The translations under genes and the position numbers were made by a program. The notes under the pieces are model-generated. The model did not search any database and was not told the DNA's origin. It worked only from the letters and a program-made list of their open reading frames with translations. Of a stretch of 64,000 nucleotides of DNA, positions 1-10,865 are shown one piece after another. Position 1 is the stretch's first letter. Each line of letters begins with the position of its first letter. Source of the stretch: Rhynchopus euleeides. Taxonomy: Eukaryota; Euglenozoa; Diplonemea; Diplonemida; Diplonemidae. The DNA lies in assembly GCA_963210315.1 (NCBI GenBank), contig OY723273.1, positions 434,001 through 498,000 of the forward strand, given 5' to 3'.

Positions 1-2050
1 CATCGCAGAAATGACACATATTTTTTCGCAGTGTGTCACGCACCGACCACTTTCTGTTTGAAGCAATCCGCGACAGCAAGGGCCCCAGACAGATGGGGAA
101 AAAAAGGCATGCACGTGGTAGGTGATCGGGGGTGGGGAGAGTGGGGAACGTAAAGTGGTAGAGGATGAGGTGTAACAAACACACCCCCTCCCCCACAGAG
201 TTTCCAGCACCATGCCTTCTGTTTCTCTCACAGCGAAATCAAAGAAGTGATGTGCCGTAAACAACCCTCCCTGTATTGTTTTCCGCCGGAGGCTTCATTG
301 CTGTTTCTTAGATGCCCTCCGGATAGCACGCGACTGTTGCACTCAAAACAACTGGTTCAAAAAAAACGGAACGTGCGATGTATCACCACCCACACAACAG
401 CTTCACGGCTGCAGGCACGGTCCAGACTGTTCGGCATTGAATGGGAGGTTCAAATTTCATCACCTGAACGGGGGGCGGTGGTGGGGTTCACTCTCTCGTT
501 TCGTTGGACCGGGGGAGGAAGGGAGGTGTTGAACCCTTGACAACAACCCCTGTTTCTCTTCTCTGCAGTTTGAAAAAGAGTCAGTGTTTTGTTTGTGCGC
601 AGGAGCGCAATACGGTGTGCCTCTGTGAAGGGCGTTGCGACGAATAAGTGGGTTTGCGTTGCTCTCTCAAAACACACTGCGCGCCGATCCGCTCCCACTG
701 ACCCTTTCGCATCTTATTTGCGCGAAACACCTACACACCCACACCCCACCCTACCCACACCCCACCCTCGGTGGCTTGATGGCTCCAACGAGACAGGGTC
801 GTGTTTAGGCGTCTTCCTCAACAGGGGGCAGAGTCCTTTTGGCTCAACCCTCAAAGGCAAATCACCCACGCCAACAGAGGTTCTGCCCTTGACAAGAGGA
901 CGGGAAAGCTCGCCAAACACGCCACCTGGGCAGGGGCCATGTTTGCCAAGAGAGGGCTGTGATTGCAGGGCCCCACCTCTGCAGCCCTGCAGAGGTGTGG
1001 TGGGGTGAGGGTGAGGGGGAGGGGGCGAGGTGCTGAATTGATTTGTGGGTTTTCTTCTCTCGTCTTCTCAGAAGTTCTTTCTTCCCTTTTCTGCCGTGGT
1101 ATTCAGTTTGCTGCAGGCGGGACAAAAGCAAACGGAACACCCCACAGAACATCCGCGAGGCATTGGCTTTTTCGATGCCTTCTTCCGTGGAAGCGTCGAT
1201 GCATCTATAGGGAAGAAGGAAGCGCGGGTGCTATGATTCTTTCCCTAAACTACAAGACAGGGTGCGGTGGTGTTGCTACTGCGGCAAATCCGGAATTTCC
1301 CGTTATTGCCGCTGTTCCCCAACGGCGCTGATCCCGCTATTTTATTGCAACTGACACGATTCCTGCAGCGGGTGACACTTCCACACACAAGGAACCCCCG
1401 AACTATTTTCCAGTCTGACGGGGCTGTGCATAGGGCACCCTTGGCTGCAGCTGTGGCACGTCGCTTTCCACTCACACAAGTGTACTGAAGAAAAAGGAGG
1501 GGGTGACTGTCATGTGCAAGGCGTGGCCACCAGCGACACACACCATGCTGCTTCTGCTGTGGTCTTGGCAACAACGGGCTGTCACATCTATGGCCAGTGC
1601 CCATGCGGCCTACCATGGCAAGCCTTGGTTGGGCGCCAAGGGCACATTAAAGAGAAGCACATCGCACTCTCGCACCTTGGTAAATCACTGTTGTGGCAAC
1701 CCGCTGTTCGCTGTAGCGGCACCCTGGCGGAGGCTTTGCAAAGCAACCCCGTGGGGTTCAGTGCGGTGGTTCTTCAGCGCGGAATCTGATCCAGCAAAGT
1801 TGTGCCAGGGGCGCGCCAGACGGACGTGGGGTGGGGTGGGGTGGGGGGACGTTGAAAGCGCCACAAAGGAGTGTGCGAGGGTGCATGGCTTCCCTGCCGT
1901 GGAGGGGGTCAGACTGGGGCCCAGCTGCAGGGCACGCAAGGGAAGAAACAAAAGAGCAAACAGTGGTGAGCCGCTGGAAGCGGCCGCGTTCGTGGGTTCT
2001 CATTCGCAGGAGAAGCCTGCAGTGTTAAGAAAGGTCAAGTGGTAGTGTTT
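1..2050. other. Gene-poor leading stretch
   Basis: No open frame here has recognisable domain content or convincing coding composition. The stretch is mixed-sequence spacer with short C-rich and GT-rich runs. Near 17-47 there is a short inverted pair, TGACACA and TGTGTCA. The downstream edge abuts the 3' end of the minus-strand repeat protein. Confidence 0.6.
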
Positions 2051-3559
2051 TCAGACGAGGACATAGGACGCAGGAGTGGCGTCAGGCTGCGTGTTGATGG
2101 TGCGGCGCACGCGCACGGCGAGGCCGACACCGCCCAGGCACAGTGCAGCGACAGCGCCAATGGCAGCGGCAAGCAAGCCGGCGCTGGGTCCCGAGTCCTC
2201 CTCAGCGGCAGCACCGTGGGGCCCGACGGCCTGTGCAGTGGCATGTCCGGCAGAAACAGACTCGAGAGAGTTGGCGGCACCTGCACCACCAACCACCGTA
2301 GTCTCCACAGGCTTGGCGCGGGGCTTCTCCTCCTCGTGGCCATCGGTCTCGTTGCGCTGTCCACGGTGGTGACGGGGCTTGCGGTCCTCGTGGTCGTCAG
2401 TCTCGTTGCGCTGGCCACGGTGGTGACGGGGCATGCGGTCCTCCTCACCATCCTTCTCGCCGCGGTGGTGGCGGGGCTTGCGGTCCTCGTGGTCGTCGGT
2501 CTCGTTGCGCTGGCCACGGTGGTGGCGGGGCATGCGGTCCTCACCATCCTTCTCGCCGCGGTGGTGGCGGGGCTTGCGGTCCTCGTGGTCGTCGGTCTCG
2601 TTGCGCTGGCCACGGTGGTGGCGGGGCATGCGGTCCTCACCATCCTTCTCGCCGCGGTGGTGGCGGGGCTTGCGGTCCTCGTGGTCGTCGGTCTCGTTGC
2701 GCTGGCCACGGTGGTGGCGGGGCTTGCGGTCCTCACCGTCCTTCTCGCCGCGGTGGTGGCGGGGCTTGCGGTCCTCGTGGTCGTCAGTCTCGTTGCGCTG
2801 GCCACGCTGGTGGCGGGGCATGCGGTCCTCACCATCCTTCTCGCCACGGTGGTGACGGGGCTTGCGGTCCTCGTGGTCGTCAGTCTCGTTGCGCTGGCCA
2901 CGGTGGTGACGGGGCTTGCGGTCCTCACCATCCTTCTCGCCGCGGTGGTGGCGGGGCTTGCGGTCCTCGTGGTCGTCAGTCTCGTTGCGCTGGCCACGGT
3001 GGTGGCGGGGCTTGCGGTCCTCACCATCCTTCTCGCCGCGGTGGTGACGGGGCTTGCGGCCCTCGTGGTCGTCGGTCTCGTTGCGCTGGCCACGGTGGTG
3101 ACGGGGCTTGCGGTCCTCGTGGTCGTCAGTCTCGTTGCGCTGGCCACGGTGGTGGCGGGGCATGCGGTCCTCGTGGTCGTCAGTCTCGTTGCGCTGGCCA
3201 CGGTGGTGACGGGGCTTGCGGCCCTCGTGGTCGTCGGTCTCGTTGCGCTGGCCACGGTGGTGACGGGGCTTGCGGTCCTCCTCACCATCCTTCTCGCCAC
3301 GGTGGTGACGGGGCATGCGGTCCTCCTCACCATCCTTCTTACCACGGTGGTGGCGGGGCTTGTGCTCGTCGTGGTCATCAGTCTCGTTCACACGCTGGCC
3401 GCGGCGGTGACGCTTGTGCATCCCGTCCCCCACCACTGCCGCTGACTCTCCCAGCACCCCTGTCGCGTGCTCTGCGCCATGCCTCCCAGCAGCCCTCTGC
3501 TCAACCTGGAGCGTCGCCGCCGCCGCACCAACCAGCAGGAGTGTGAGTGCCGCCCGCAT
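2051..3559 (-). CDS. Repetitive N-glycosylation-sequon-rich type I membrane protein
   Basis: This 502-aa protein begins MRAALTLLLVGAAAATL, a typical cleavable signal peptide, so I chose this ATG over one 19 codons upstream. Residues from about 45 to 400 are tandem repeats of two alternating units: an 18-residue unit with core HHRGQRNETDDHED and a 14-residue unit with core HHRGEKDGED. Each long unit holds an NET sequon, so the ectodomain would carry many N-glycans beside His/Arg/Asp-rich charge. Near the C-terminus a hydrophobic segment (AGLLAAAIGAVAALCLGG) is followed by an Arg-rich stop and a short tail ending YVLV, which fits a YxxPhi sorting signal. The order reads as signal peptide, repeat ectodomain, one TM helix and a cytosolic tail. 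No homologue is recognised. A surface coat or adhesion role is inference. The opposite strand is also open because of GC-rich repeats, but that frame lacks these features. Confidence 0.8.
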   Translation of the reverse strand: MRAALTLLLVGAAAATLQVEQRAAGRHGAEHATGVLGESAAVVGDGMHKRHRRGQRVNETDDHDEHKPRHHRGKKDGEEDRMPRHHRGEKDGEEDRKPRHHRGQRNETDDHEGRKPRHHRGQRNETDDHEDRMPRHHRGQRNETDDHEDRKPRHHRGQRNETDDHEGRKPRHHRGEKDGEDRKPRHHRGQRNETDDHEDRKPRHHRGEKDGEDRKPRHHRGQRNETDDHEDRKPRHHRGEKDGEDRMPRHQRGQRNETDDHEDRKPRHHRGEKDGEDRKPRHHRGQRNETDDHEDRKPRHHRGEKDGEDRMPRHHRGQRNETDDHEDRKPRHHRGEKDGEDRMPRHHRGQRNETDDHEDRKPRHHRGEKDGEEDRMPRHHRGQRNETDDHEDRKPRHHRGQRNETDGHEEEKPRAKPVETTVVGGAGAANSLESVSAGHATAQAVGPHGAAAEEDSGPSAGLLAAAIGAVAALCLGGVGLAVRVRRTINTQPDATPASYVLV

Positions 3560-3790
3560 TGTGTATACCTGCTGTGCCGTGTGTGTGTATGATGTGCGTG
3601 CCACAGGAGAAGCCATGATCTATGCAATGCAACAAAAGCCACGCCTGCCCCACCAACGCTACGGATGCTATACGGAACCTTGATATGACGCTGATTCGCA
3701 TCGCCATGCGACGGACGGAACAGAAGGAATACACAGCCCACAGCCAACAGGTGCAACTGCAGGGTGCGCGTGTCGGCAGACACGCCTGCA

Positions 3791-4033
3791 TCATGCCCGC
3801 ACCACACGGCGCTTGACCACCTTGACAACCTTCTTCTTGGGGGTCTTGGCGGTCTTCACGGCCGCACTTGCCTTCCCCGAACTGACTGCTGCAGGCTTCG
3901 ACACCGCCCGCTTCTTCGCTGCAGGCTGCGATGCCGCCTCAGCCCCCGAATCGTCACCCCGCTTCCGCGACACTGGCGCTGCCGCCGTCACATCGATACC
4001 GAGAGACGCCAAGATCGGCCCTGCCAGATCCTG
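3791..4033 (-). CDS. Lys/Ala-rich C-terminal exon (histone H1-like tail), partial
   Basis: On the minus strand a pyrimidine-rich stretch ending CCCCACAG precedes an open frame starting DLAGPILASLGIDV and ending in a basic tail (KKKVVKVVKRRVVRA, stop at 3791). There is no in-frame ATG, so this reads as a last exon or a gene with an unseen start. The 160 bases between it and the helicase stop hold an ATG (APMSCGC frame), but no GTATG donor joins it in frame. The composition (Ala, Lys, Pro, Ser, with AAKKR and AVKTAKTPKKK) resembles linker-histone tails or other nucleic-acid-binding basic tails. Function is unassigned. It may be a small nuclear basic protein. Confidence 0.4.
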   Translation of the reverse strand, partial: QDLAGPILASLGIDVTAAAPVSRKRGDDSGAEAASQPAAKKRAVSKPAAVSSGKASAAVKTAKTPKKKVVKVVKRRVVRA

Positions 4034-4201
4034 TGGGGGTGGGTGTGTGAAGGGGGCGGGCGAGCACCACTCCCATGCCTAATGTGAACCCTTGTTAGCA
4101 GTGCAGCCACAGCTCATCGGAGCCATCGCCAACTGCACTGCCTCTTTGGAAGAACCCACACCGGGCACCGTTTGTGTAAACAAAGGCCACAACCCCTAAC
4201 A

Positions 4202-5920
4202 CTATCTAGCGAAGACGCCTTCACACATCACATTCTCCACTTTCAAGGCAGGGTTTATTTTCCACTGCGAATTGGGTGCGTATTCACGTTTGAGACATAC
4301 CGCGTCAATCCCCAGGATACTCAGCGAGTCACCCACTGACACCACGGAGTCGCCTGCATGCCTGAGCGCAGTGCACGCCGCCGTCAGCGCCAGATCCCGC
4401 AGGTTCCCATCCGCCGCCAGCAGATTCCGCACCAGCGGCGCCGCGTTGTAGCACCGGGTGGGGCAGGGGTACTCCTCGCTGTCGAAGGCGCTGCTCAGCT
4501 CCTCCGTGAAGGGGGCGAGGCGGGCACGCGACTCCATGGGCAGCAGCAGCACCGACATGCCGGCACACCCCATGCGCCCGGTGCGCCCGATGCGGTGGAT
4601 GTACACACGGGTGTCGTTGGGCGGCTGGAAATGCAGCACATAGTCCACCTCACGCACGTCAATCCCAAAGGCACACTCGTCGGTGCTCATCAGGATCCCA
4701 CGCTCGTCGCAGAGGAAGTCGCGGAACCGCTTGCTGCGGATCGCCTCCGTGACCCCCTGGTGGAGGCAGTAGGGGTTCATCTTCCACAGCACACCCCTCT
4801 CCGGGTCCTCGCTCACCACGCGCAGCAGCTCCGCGATGTACTCCAGCGTCTCCGCGTTGTTGAAGAAGATAAAATGCTTCTTCTTCGGGTGCTTGTTCAG
4901 GAGATGCACCAACACCGAAATCGACTGGTTCGCCGGGACGAAGGTGTGGCAGTTCCGCAGGTTGATCAGCGTCGTCGACCTGTCCTCCACGTTGTAGATC
5001 ACACCCCTGTGCCGGGCAGCGTCCTGCTCGACATCCTCCGTCTCGATGACGTTGTCATCCTCATCCCTTTCAACAGGCACGATGCTCTGCTCCTGGATGT
5101 CGCGCGGCACCTCCTGCAGGGTGAGACCCCTCTCGTTGATAAACCTCTCCACAGCGGGCGTCGATTTCACAGTCGCGCCGAACAGCCCGTAGGAAACGGG
5201 GCAGGCCGAAGGCCTGCCCGCCGCGATGAATTCGTGGATGTGTGTGACGGTGGAGAAGGATTTGTCCAGCACCACATCAGCCTCGTCGATGATGAGGAGG
5301 AATTCGGACTGTGCGAACCCGATGTTGTACCTCCCGTTGGACTTCTTGCAGAAGCGCAGCACCTCCAGCACGCTCTGCGGCGTTGCGACCACAATGGTGC
5401 CGCCGCCGCGGGGGAGCTTGTTGAACTTCTTCATCTCCGTCTCGGGGGAGCACTGCGTGTCGCCCCACGTCACAATCTTGAGGTTGTGCTCCGCAGCGTT
5501 CACCAGCTGCCGGCACACGATGAAGGTCTGCCGCGACAGGGTGCGTGAGGGTGACAGCACGAGTGCCGCAACACGGTTCTCACGAATAGGGAGGCCGGTC
5601 TTTGCGATGTGCGCATCGCTTGCGAGCATGAGGCGCTGGAGTGTCGGCAGCAGGAAGGCAAGCGTCTTCCCACTCCCCGTGCTGGCCTCGACACGCACCG
5701 ACGTGCCCTGCCTGCTGAAGAGCGGCACTGTCATCTTCTGGATGTTGGTTGCGTGGGAGAAAAACAGGACGCTGCGCATCGTCGTGAGGAGGCACTTTGC
5801 GAGCTTGGGGCGCATGCTCTCCCACACCTCGACAAGCACAGCATCGGCTGCCGACTTCTCTGTAGGCTCCACACGGCGTGCGACACGGAGCACGTTGACA
5901 TCGCCACGCACACCCTCCAT
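4202..5920 (-). CDS. DEAD-box ATP-dependent RNA helicase, Spb4/DDX55-like
   Basis: This is a 572-aa superfamily 2 helicase from the ATG at 5920; a longer frame upstream has no helicase-like sequence. The motifs are in order: I ASTGSGKT (79-86), Ia-like SPSRTLSRQ (123-131), Ib VATPQ, II DEAD (212-215), III GAT in place of SAT (248-250), the IV region HFIFFNN, V region FGID (419-421) and VI HRIGRTGR (442-449). The phrase VRVEASTGSGKTLAFLLP resembles the Spb4/DDX55 branch, which acts in 60S ribosome biogenesis in the nucleolus; that assignment is moderate. Motifs Ia and III deviate from PTRELA and SAT, so activity may differ from the norm. An acidic loop (DEDDNVIETEDVEQD) lies between the two RecA domains. 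No intron is needed. Confidence 0.85.
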   Translation of the reverse strand: MEGVRGDVNVLRVARRVEPTEKSAADAVLVEVWESMRPKLAKCLLTTMRSVLFFSHATNIQKMTVPLFSRQGTSVRVEASTGSGKTLAFLLPTLQRLMLASDAHIAKTGLPIRENRVAALVLSPSRTLSRQTFIVCRQLVNAAEHNLKIVTWGDTQCSPETEMKKFNKLPRGGGTIVVATPQSVLEVLRFCKKSNGRYNIGFAQSEFLLIIDEADVVLDKSFSTVTHIHEFIAAGRPSACPVSYGLFGATVKSTPAVERFINERGLTLQEVPRDIQEQSIVPVERDEDDNVIETEDVEQDAARHRGVIYNVEDRSTTLINLRNCHTFVPANQSISVLVHLLNKHPKKKHFIFFNNAETLEYIAELLRVVSEDPERGVLWKMNPYCLHQGVTEAIRSKRFRDFLCDERGILMSTDECAFGIDVREVDYVLHFQPPNDTRVYIHRIGRTGRMGCAGMSVLLLPMESRARLAPFTEELSSAFDSEEYPCPTRCYNAAPLVRNLLAADGNLRDLALTAACTALRHAGDSVVSVGDSLSILGIDAVCLKREYAPNSQWKINPALKVENVMCEGVFAR

Positions 5921-6094
5921 GGTTGTGTCACCCAGAGGGCCTTGTGTCTGAGTGATGGCGGGGGTGGGCACAGCATGGCGGAGAAGGCAACCCTTTTGGT
6001 TGGTGGCAACAAATATGGCCAAAAAATGCAAAGGGGCGAAGAGGGAGTGGGGTGGGTGGGTGGGGGTGTGTGGGGGTTTCGCCTCTACTTTTTT

Positions 6095-7451
6095 TTAACC
6101 CTTTAAACACGGAACGCCACGTACGTGGCGGGAAACTAAAGCACACTTGAAATATTTTCTCCTAAGTACATTCCCGGACTCGCCAGGGGGAAAACGTCTT
6201 CCTACAGACCATTGGGGCATACGGTGCATGAAAAAACACTAAAATATGCCCCCCCGTGGTCCTCAAATCGTGTTGCTATGAACGGTATTTTCGCCATTTT
6301 TCGCACTTTTTGAGGCCTTTTTAGCTGTTCTTTGTCCTGGCCGCATCTTCGGTCTGTCTGGCCCTCTTTTACACCTCCGAGGACATATCTGCAACAGCGG
6401 GGGCACCAGAAGAAGCAGGCGTGCCGTATGTGGGCCTGGATGGCCAAGAGGAGTGGTAATGATGAGGGTATGACGAAGTGGAGGTAGTGGAGGGACACGA
6501 TTTGTCGAAAAGACAAGGGACCCCGAGATGTGGCGAGAAGGAGCCCTGCACACAGGAGAGTGGGCGTCCAACTGAGGGCTGCACACCACCGTGCACCGCT
6601 GACCACCCAGAGATGCTGACGGTGACTCCAAGTCCCAACTCATTTGACCTGACAGTGCTCATCCAACTCTTGTTCAATCTGCCAGTATCGGCCTTGACCA
6701 ACGACACCAGAAGAACTGTCCCATCAGCTGAAGTGCTGAGTTCGATGTACACCACGCAGATATGGCAGCCGGTGAGGCTGGCTTGCTGATTGGAGAATCA
6801 TGTACAAGAGGCAGGTTGGGGCTGCCGTTCATCAAAGAGCGATGCACTGGCACAGGCTTGCAGTGCTGCCAGATGACGCCCCTGATGCTGCGTGGATACC
6901 TGACATCCCTCACATCACCCATACGCACTGCAGGGCTTCGTGCCCAGGAGACCCTTGAAATTGTCCGCCCCCCCAGGAGGCCCCGAGGCGGACAATTTCA
7001 AGGGGATTCGAGGGGCGGACATTTACAAGGGGGGTGGTAGGTATCTTGTTAGAGTTGGCTGCACACTGGATAGCTAAGTCGCACCACGCAGGTCTCCCAC
7101 TCTGCAACAGAGTATCGTTCTACCTCACCAAGGGCCTTCCTTGACCGACAAGGCGGTCCCGGAGAGCGAAAACTACGCGTGCAGGGTGTGCAAAGGCGCT
7201 GCTACTGCAAAAAGCCGGGATTTATGTGCCCCACCAGGCGCTCTGAGCCTGACCAATCGCTGAACAATTTCTGAACCCAAATCTGCCATATAAGCCACGG
7301 AATCCGCCATCCTTTCACAGGGGGGGGCCAACCATCCTCACTAGGATGTGTTTGTGACTTGGAGAGGCAAAATCGGCCCAAAAGGCAGCGTAGGTCGCGA
7401 GGCCAAAAAAACGGGATATTAATCGAAGGTGGCTCGTGTTTAAAGGGTTAA
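6095..7451. mobile_element. Non-autonomous piggyBac-like element with TTAA ends
   Basis: The left edge reads TTAACCCTTTAAACACG (6095-6111) and the right edge is its exact reverse complement (7435-7451). That gives 13-bp terminal inverted repeats starting CCC, flanked by TTAA on both sides, which is the piggyBac target-site signature. The element is 1357 bp including both TTAA copies. No transposase frame is visible, so it would be a non-autonomous derivative. Near the left end is a 16-bp palindrome, CGCCACGTACGTGGCG. Internally (about 6952-7008) an 18-bp stem, CCTTGAAATTGTCCGCC and its complement, forms a hairpin. Assignment rests on ends only. Confidence 0.75.
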
Positions 7452-7609
7452 AAGCTACTTTTGCGAGGTTGCAGAGAGGGGGGGCGGGGAGAGCGTGCTA
7501 GAGGAGGTCCCATTTTGGAGAACTGCGCTGCCCTTTAGATATCACATGCTCGTCTACAACACAAACCTCTCCCTTCACCCCCACCCCACCCCACCACCCC
7601 CCCCCCCTC

Positions 7610-8761
7610 TAGGGGGGGTCAAATGCCACCCTTTTACGTGGACAAACACGATTTTTCAAAAAACCGGCGCAGAGGCCCCAAAGCCCCCGTAAACCCTCCA
7701 AAACCCCCCAGATCGGTCCGGAAACCCATCGAACCCCACTTTTCCACCATTCCGGGCACCTCAGGTGCCCGAATTGGGGTACCTAAATTTTGTGCCACCG
7801 TTTGGTACCGGACAGTGCCACTGTGTGGGAGGTTGGAAAAGAAAATGCCCCAACACACCACATCTGAGGGTTGCAATGCATGTTGCTTGCCAACCACGTC
7901 ATCCGGTGGGTGTCAGGCGCTATGTAGGTGGCATTAGCCAGGTCTTCGATGAGTTCTGGCTTGTATATGTACCTCCCTGCCACCATGCACCGGGAGGCTG
8001 CCTGTAGGTACGGAACAAGTCCAGATGGTCGTGTGATTCCTGTGCAGCAGTGCTCCACAACCGGGATGTGTTGACAACGACTGTTGCAACACGAGCTGTA
8101 CATTCCGGGAACACACGAAGTGCGCTGTCGTGGTACCCATTGTGCCAGAATTGGTACTTGCTGCGGTCTACTTTGCCTGGCCCAAGAGCACTGGTACTGA
8201 ACAGTGCAATATGCGTGGCGAGGTGAATGCAACGGAAGCGCGCAAAGTCCATACAGCTCTCGGATGGCGGGTGGTGGTGTCACTAGTGTGTGACGTTCAC
8301 TCGAGGATACAACGCATCACAATGAATCAGCAACCGTGGACCGAGTACAATACGCTCTCTGTGGCTGGTGTGGGGGACAAAGGCAGTGCCTGTGCCGCAG
8401 GCAGGGAGGTACATATACAAGCCAGAACACATCGAAGACCTGGCTGATGCCACCTACATAGCGCCTGACACCCACCGGATGACGTGGTTGGCAAGCAACA
8501 TGCATTGCAACCCTCAGATGTGGTGTGTTGGGGCATTTTCTTTTCCAACCTCCCACACAGTGGCACTGTACGGTACCAAACGGCGGCACAAAATTTAGGT
8601 ACCCCAATTCGGGCACCTGAGGTGCCCGGAATGGTGGAAAAGTGGGGTTCGATGGGTTTCCGGACCGATCTGGGGGGGTTTGGAGGGTTTACGGGGGCTT
8701 TGGGGCCTCTGCGCCGGTTTTTTGAAAAATCGTGTTTGTCACCCCCATTTGACCCCCCCTA
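7610..8761. mobile_element. 1152-bp long-inverted-repeat element, copy 1 (TA ends)
   Basis: The element starts TA-GGGGGGGTCAAATG and ends CATTTGACCCCCCC-TA. Its two arms (about 7612-7981 and 8400-8759) are near-perfect inverted repeats of about 360-370 bp around a unique centre of about 420 bp. TA flanks suggest a Tc1/mariner-type target duplication. A second copy of identical length lies at 51723-52874 with about nine base differences, so both moved recently. Open frames in the arms exist on both strands because the arms mirror each other; none looks like a transposase. It sits between poly(C) runs on both sides. Confidence 0.8.
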
Positions 8762-9737
8762 CCCCCCCCCCTCCCCCCCCCCCCCCCTCCCACCATCACG
8801 AGCGCACGCACGCATTATTATGACTAGGGTTTGCTCCAACTTCCACAAAAAACTGGAAGTGGAACCCGTTGGGCTGAACAATAGGGTCACCCCCTGGATG
8901 GACGCAGATCGTCCGAGACCCAAAGGAAGTCTGATGGGTCAGTTCGCCAACCAAAAAAGGCTGCTTGTGGTGATACACAACGGCCTTGGTCTGACGGTGC
9001 GGCTTCCAGAGGCTGATTCGACAGATAGATTGACGCCCTCCAGCTCAGAAGTGCCCAAGCTGGATAAATTGGATAAACGAAGCGGGCGAAGCCAGAATTG
9101 GGGGTGGGGGCAGGGGGGGGGGGCGGGGGCGGGGGGATGATTTCATTCACAAATCCACATTTCGCTCTGAGGTGGGGGCGAAGGTGTTGTTAGTTACTCT
9201 CGAATTCGCGCAAGGCTTCCCCTTTGGCCCAACCCAAAACAACCGACCAACCCAAAACACGGATCTGCGCCATTAGTTTTCTAGCTGCACTGCGTGCTCA
9301 CCCCACCCATTCAACTTTCGTTCTGTGCCTGTGGTTGATTGGATTGGAAGATCTATGTTTTTGTTTCGGTTCTCTTTTTCATCTGACAACCCCACGCCGC
9401 CACCGCAGCGCCGCGCTTCATGGCACACACGGCGAGGCCGGGGGGGTGAGGGGGGAGTGTGTGTGGTGGGGGACACTGGTTTCGGCCGTTTTTTTTTGCC
9501 ACGCGACACATTTCCCCCCACCCCCACCCCCCACTCACCTATGTTGTTCTCTCACAAACCGGGGTCCCACTCCCACTCCCCCACACCTCACACAACACCC
9601 CCACACAGCCACATTCGCGAGGGCCGCAGGCTAGTGGCAAGCTGTTCACAACTCTCGACCCCCCTCCCCTCCCAACCCAAAGGCCCAAGCACAACCCTGG
9701 GGGAAGATGGAGGCAACGAGGGAAGATAGGGCAAAGC
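8762..9737. other. Spacer with homopolymer runs
   Basis: A stretch of long poly(C) runs (8763-8790), a short unique part and G-rich runs near 9110-9136. Open frames have no recognisable domain. It ends at the 3' end of the LRR gene. Confidence 0.5.
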
Positions 9738-10865
9738 TCACTTCGGCACGTCTGCCTCCTTCATTGAGCCCTTTGCAGGGCCGACGGGGCGGCCGCCGCA
9801 GGAGGTGGACTCCGGAACATGGCGCAGCATACCCGACTTGCTGCACTTCATGGAAGACGTGCCGTTGAAGACGCGGAGCGGAAGCTGTGCCACGCTGTCC
9901 GGCACAAGGGACTCCATCCCGTCATTCCCACGTACGCTCAGCATGCTGAGGCGGGTCAACTTCAGACCGATCTCCTCTGGGATGGGCCCGCTGAGCTGGT
10001 TCTGGTGGAGGCGGAGCCAGCGCAGCTTGGGCATCGCCAGGATTGACTTCGGGATGGTGCCGCTCAGGCGGTTCCCCGACAGGTCCAGCTCCTTCAGCTC
10101 CGGCATCGCGCCAAACTCCGGGATGGTCCCGCTGAGCATGTTGTTGTTGAGCTTCAGGCTCATCAGCACTGTCTTGCTGCGCAGCGTCTCAGGAATGGTC
10201 CCCTCCAGCTTGTTGTTCGCAAGGGAGAACGCCGAGAGGCACGGAGCAGGCATGAAGTCATCCGGGATGGAGCCTGCAATCTGGTTGTCCGACAGGTCAA
10301 ACAGCTGCGTGCAGATCTGGTGGCTCCAGTCAGGGAGTGTCCCGGTGATCTGCGACTTGGGGATCTGAATAGTCGGGGTGCAGATGAGGTGCCTCAGGGA
10401 ATCGGGCAGCACCTTCACCAGCCCGTGCGGCAGGGACATGATCTGCACGCCCAGCCCTGCGGACTTCGGGGGGGGCGGGTTCCACACCCCGGAGTGGCAC
10501 ACCAGGCCTGTCCACTGCCCGTTGAAGCCTGCCTCGGGCCAGTTGCACCCCTTGGAGATGTCCGCCCAGTTGTTCCTCCACTGCGACGGCCACTTGTCGC
10601 CGTCGCTCTTCTCATACAGCTCCTTCATCGCCTTCAGCTGTGATTCGAGGTGCTCCTTCGTCCCGATTTTAATGTACGACTTCATCGATTCGAACCACTG
10701 GTCGGGCATTCCAATGTGGTGGCAGTCGGCCTTGCCGTTCTCACCCGGGTGGGGCACCATCTTCTTCCAGTCGTACTTCTCTGTATACCGATCACCCTGC
10801 ACGCATGTTGCAAGCGCAGAGCAGATCATGGCAGCCGCGAACAGCTTCCCACAGCGGGGCGCCAT
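9738..10865 (-). CDS. Secreted leucine-rich-repeat protein
   Basis: This 375-aa protein starts MAPRCGKLFAAAMICSALATCVQG, a clear signal peptide; an ATG 17 codons upstream would bury it, so I chose the inner one. After a Cys-containing N-terminal cap with WPSQWRNNW and CNW motifs (the pattern seen before plant-type LRRs) come about six or seven LRRs of the plant-specific kind, for example LKELDLSGNRLSGTIPKSI and LRWLRLHQNQLSGPIPEEI. A Cys-bearing C-terminal cap follows. No transmembrane segment or kinase domain is present, so it is probably secreted or GPI-free surface-associated. Similar LRR ectodomains occur in surface proteins of many protists. The ligand is unknown. Single exon. Confidence 0.85.
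   Translation of the reverse strand: MAPRCGKLFAAAMICSALATCVQGDRYTEKYDWKKMVPHPGENGKADCHHIGMPDQWFESMKSYIKIGTKEHLESQLKAMKELYEKSDGDKWPSQWRNNWADISKGCNWPEAGFNGQWTGLVCHSGVWNPPPPKSAGLGVQIMSLPHGLVKVLPDSLRHLICTPTIQIPKSQITGTLPDWSHQICTQLFDLSDNQIAGSIPDDFMPAPCLSAFSLANNKLEGTIPETLRSKTVLMSLKLNNNMLSGTIPEFGAMPELKELDLSGNRLSGTIPKSILAMPKLRWLRLHQNQLSGPIPEEIGLKLTRLSMLSVRGNDGMESLVPDSVAQLPLRVFNGTSSMKCSKSGMLRHVPESTSCGGRPVGPAKGSMKEADVPK

Noticed and set aside
2039-3445. 468-codon plus-strand frame opposite the repeat protein
   Set aside because: A hydrophobic VALLVV-type repeat produced by reading the antisense of a minisatellite; the minus frame has a signal peptide, sequons and a TM tail.
3791-4012. Complete 73-aa protein starting at 4012
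   Set aside because: The first codon is TTG, not ATG; an acceptor-like CCCCACAG precedes the exon, so it is treated as partial.
7623-8616. Frames inside the 1152-bp element as proteins
   Set aside because: The same peptides appear on both strands because the arms are inverted repeats; no transposase motif.
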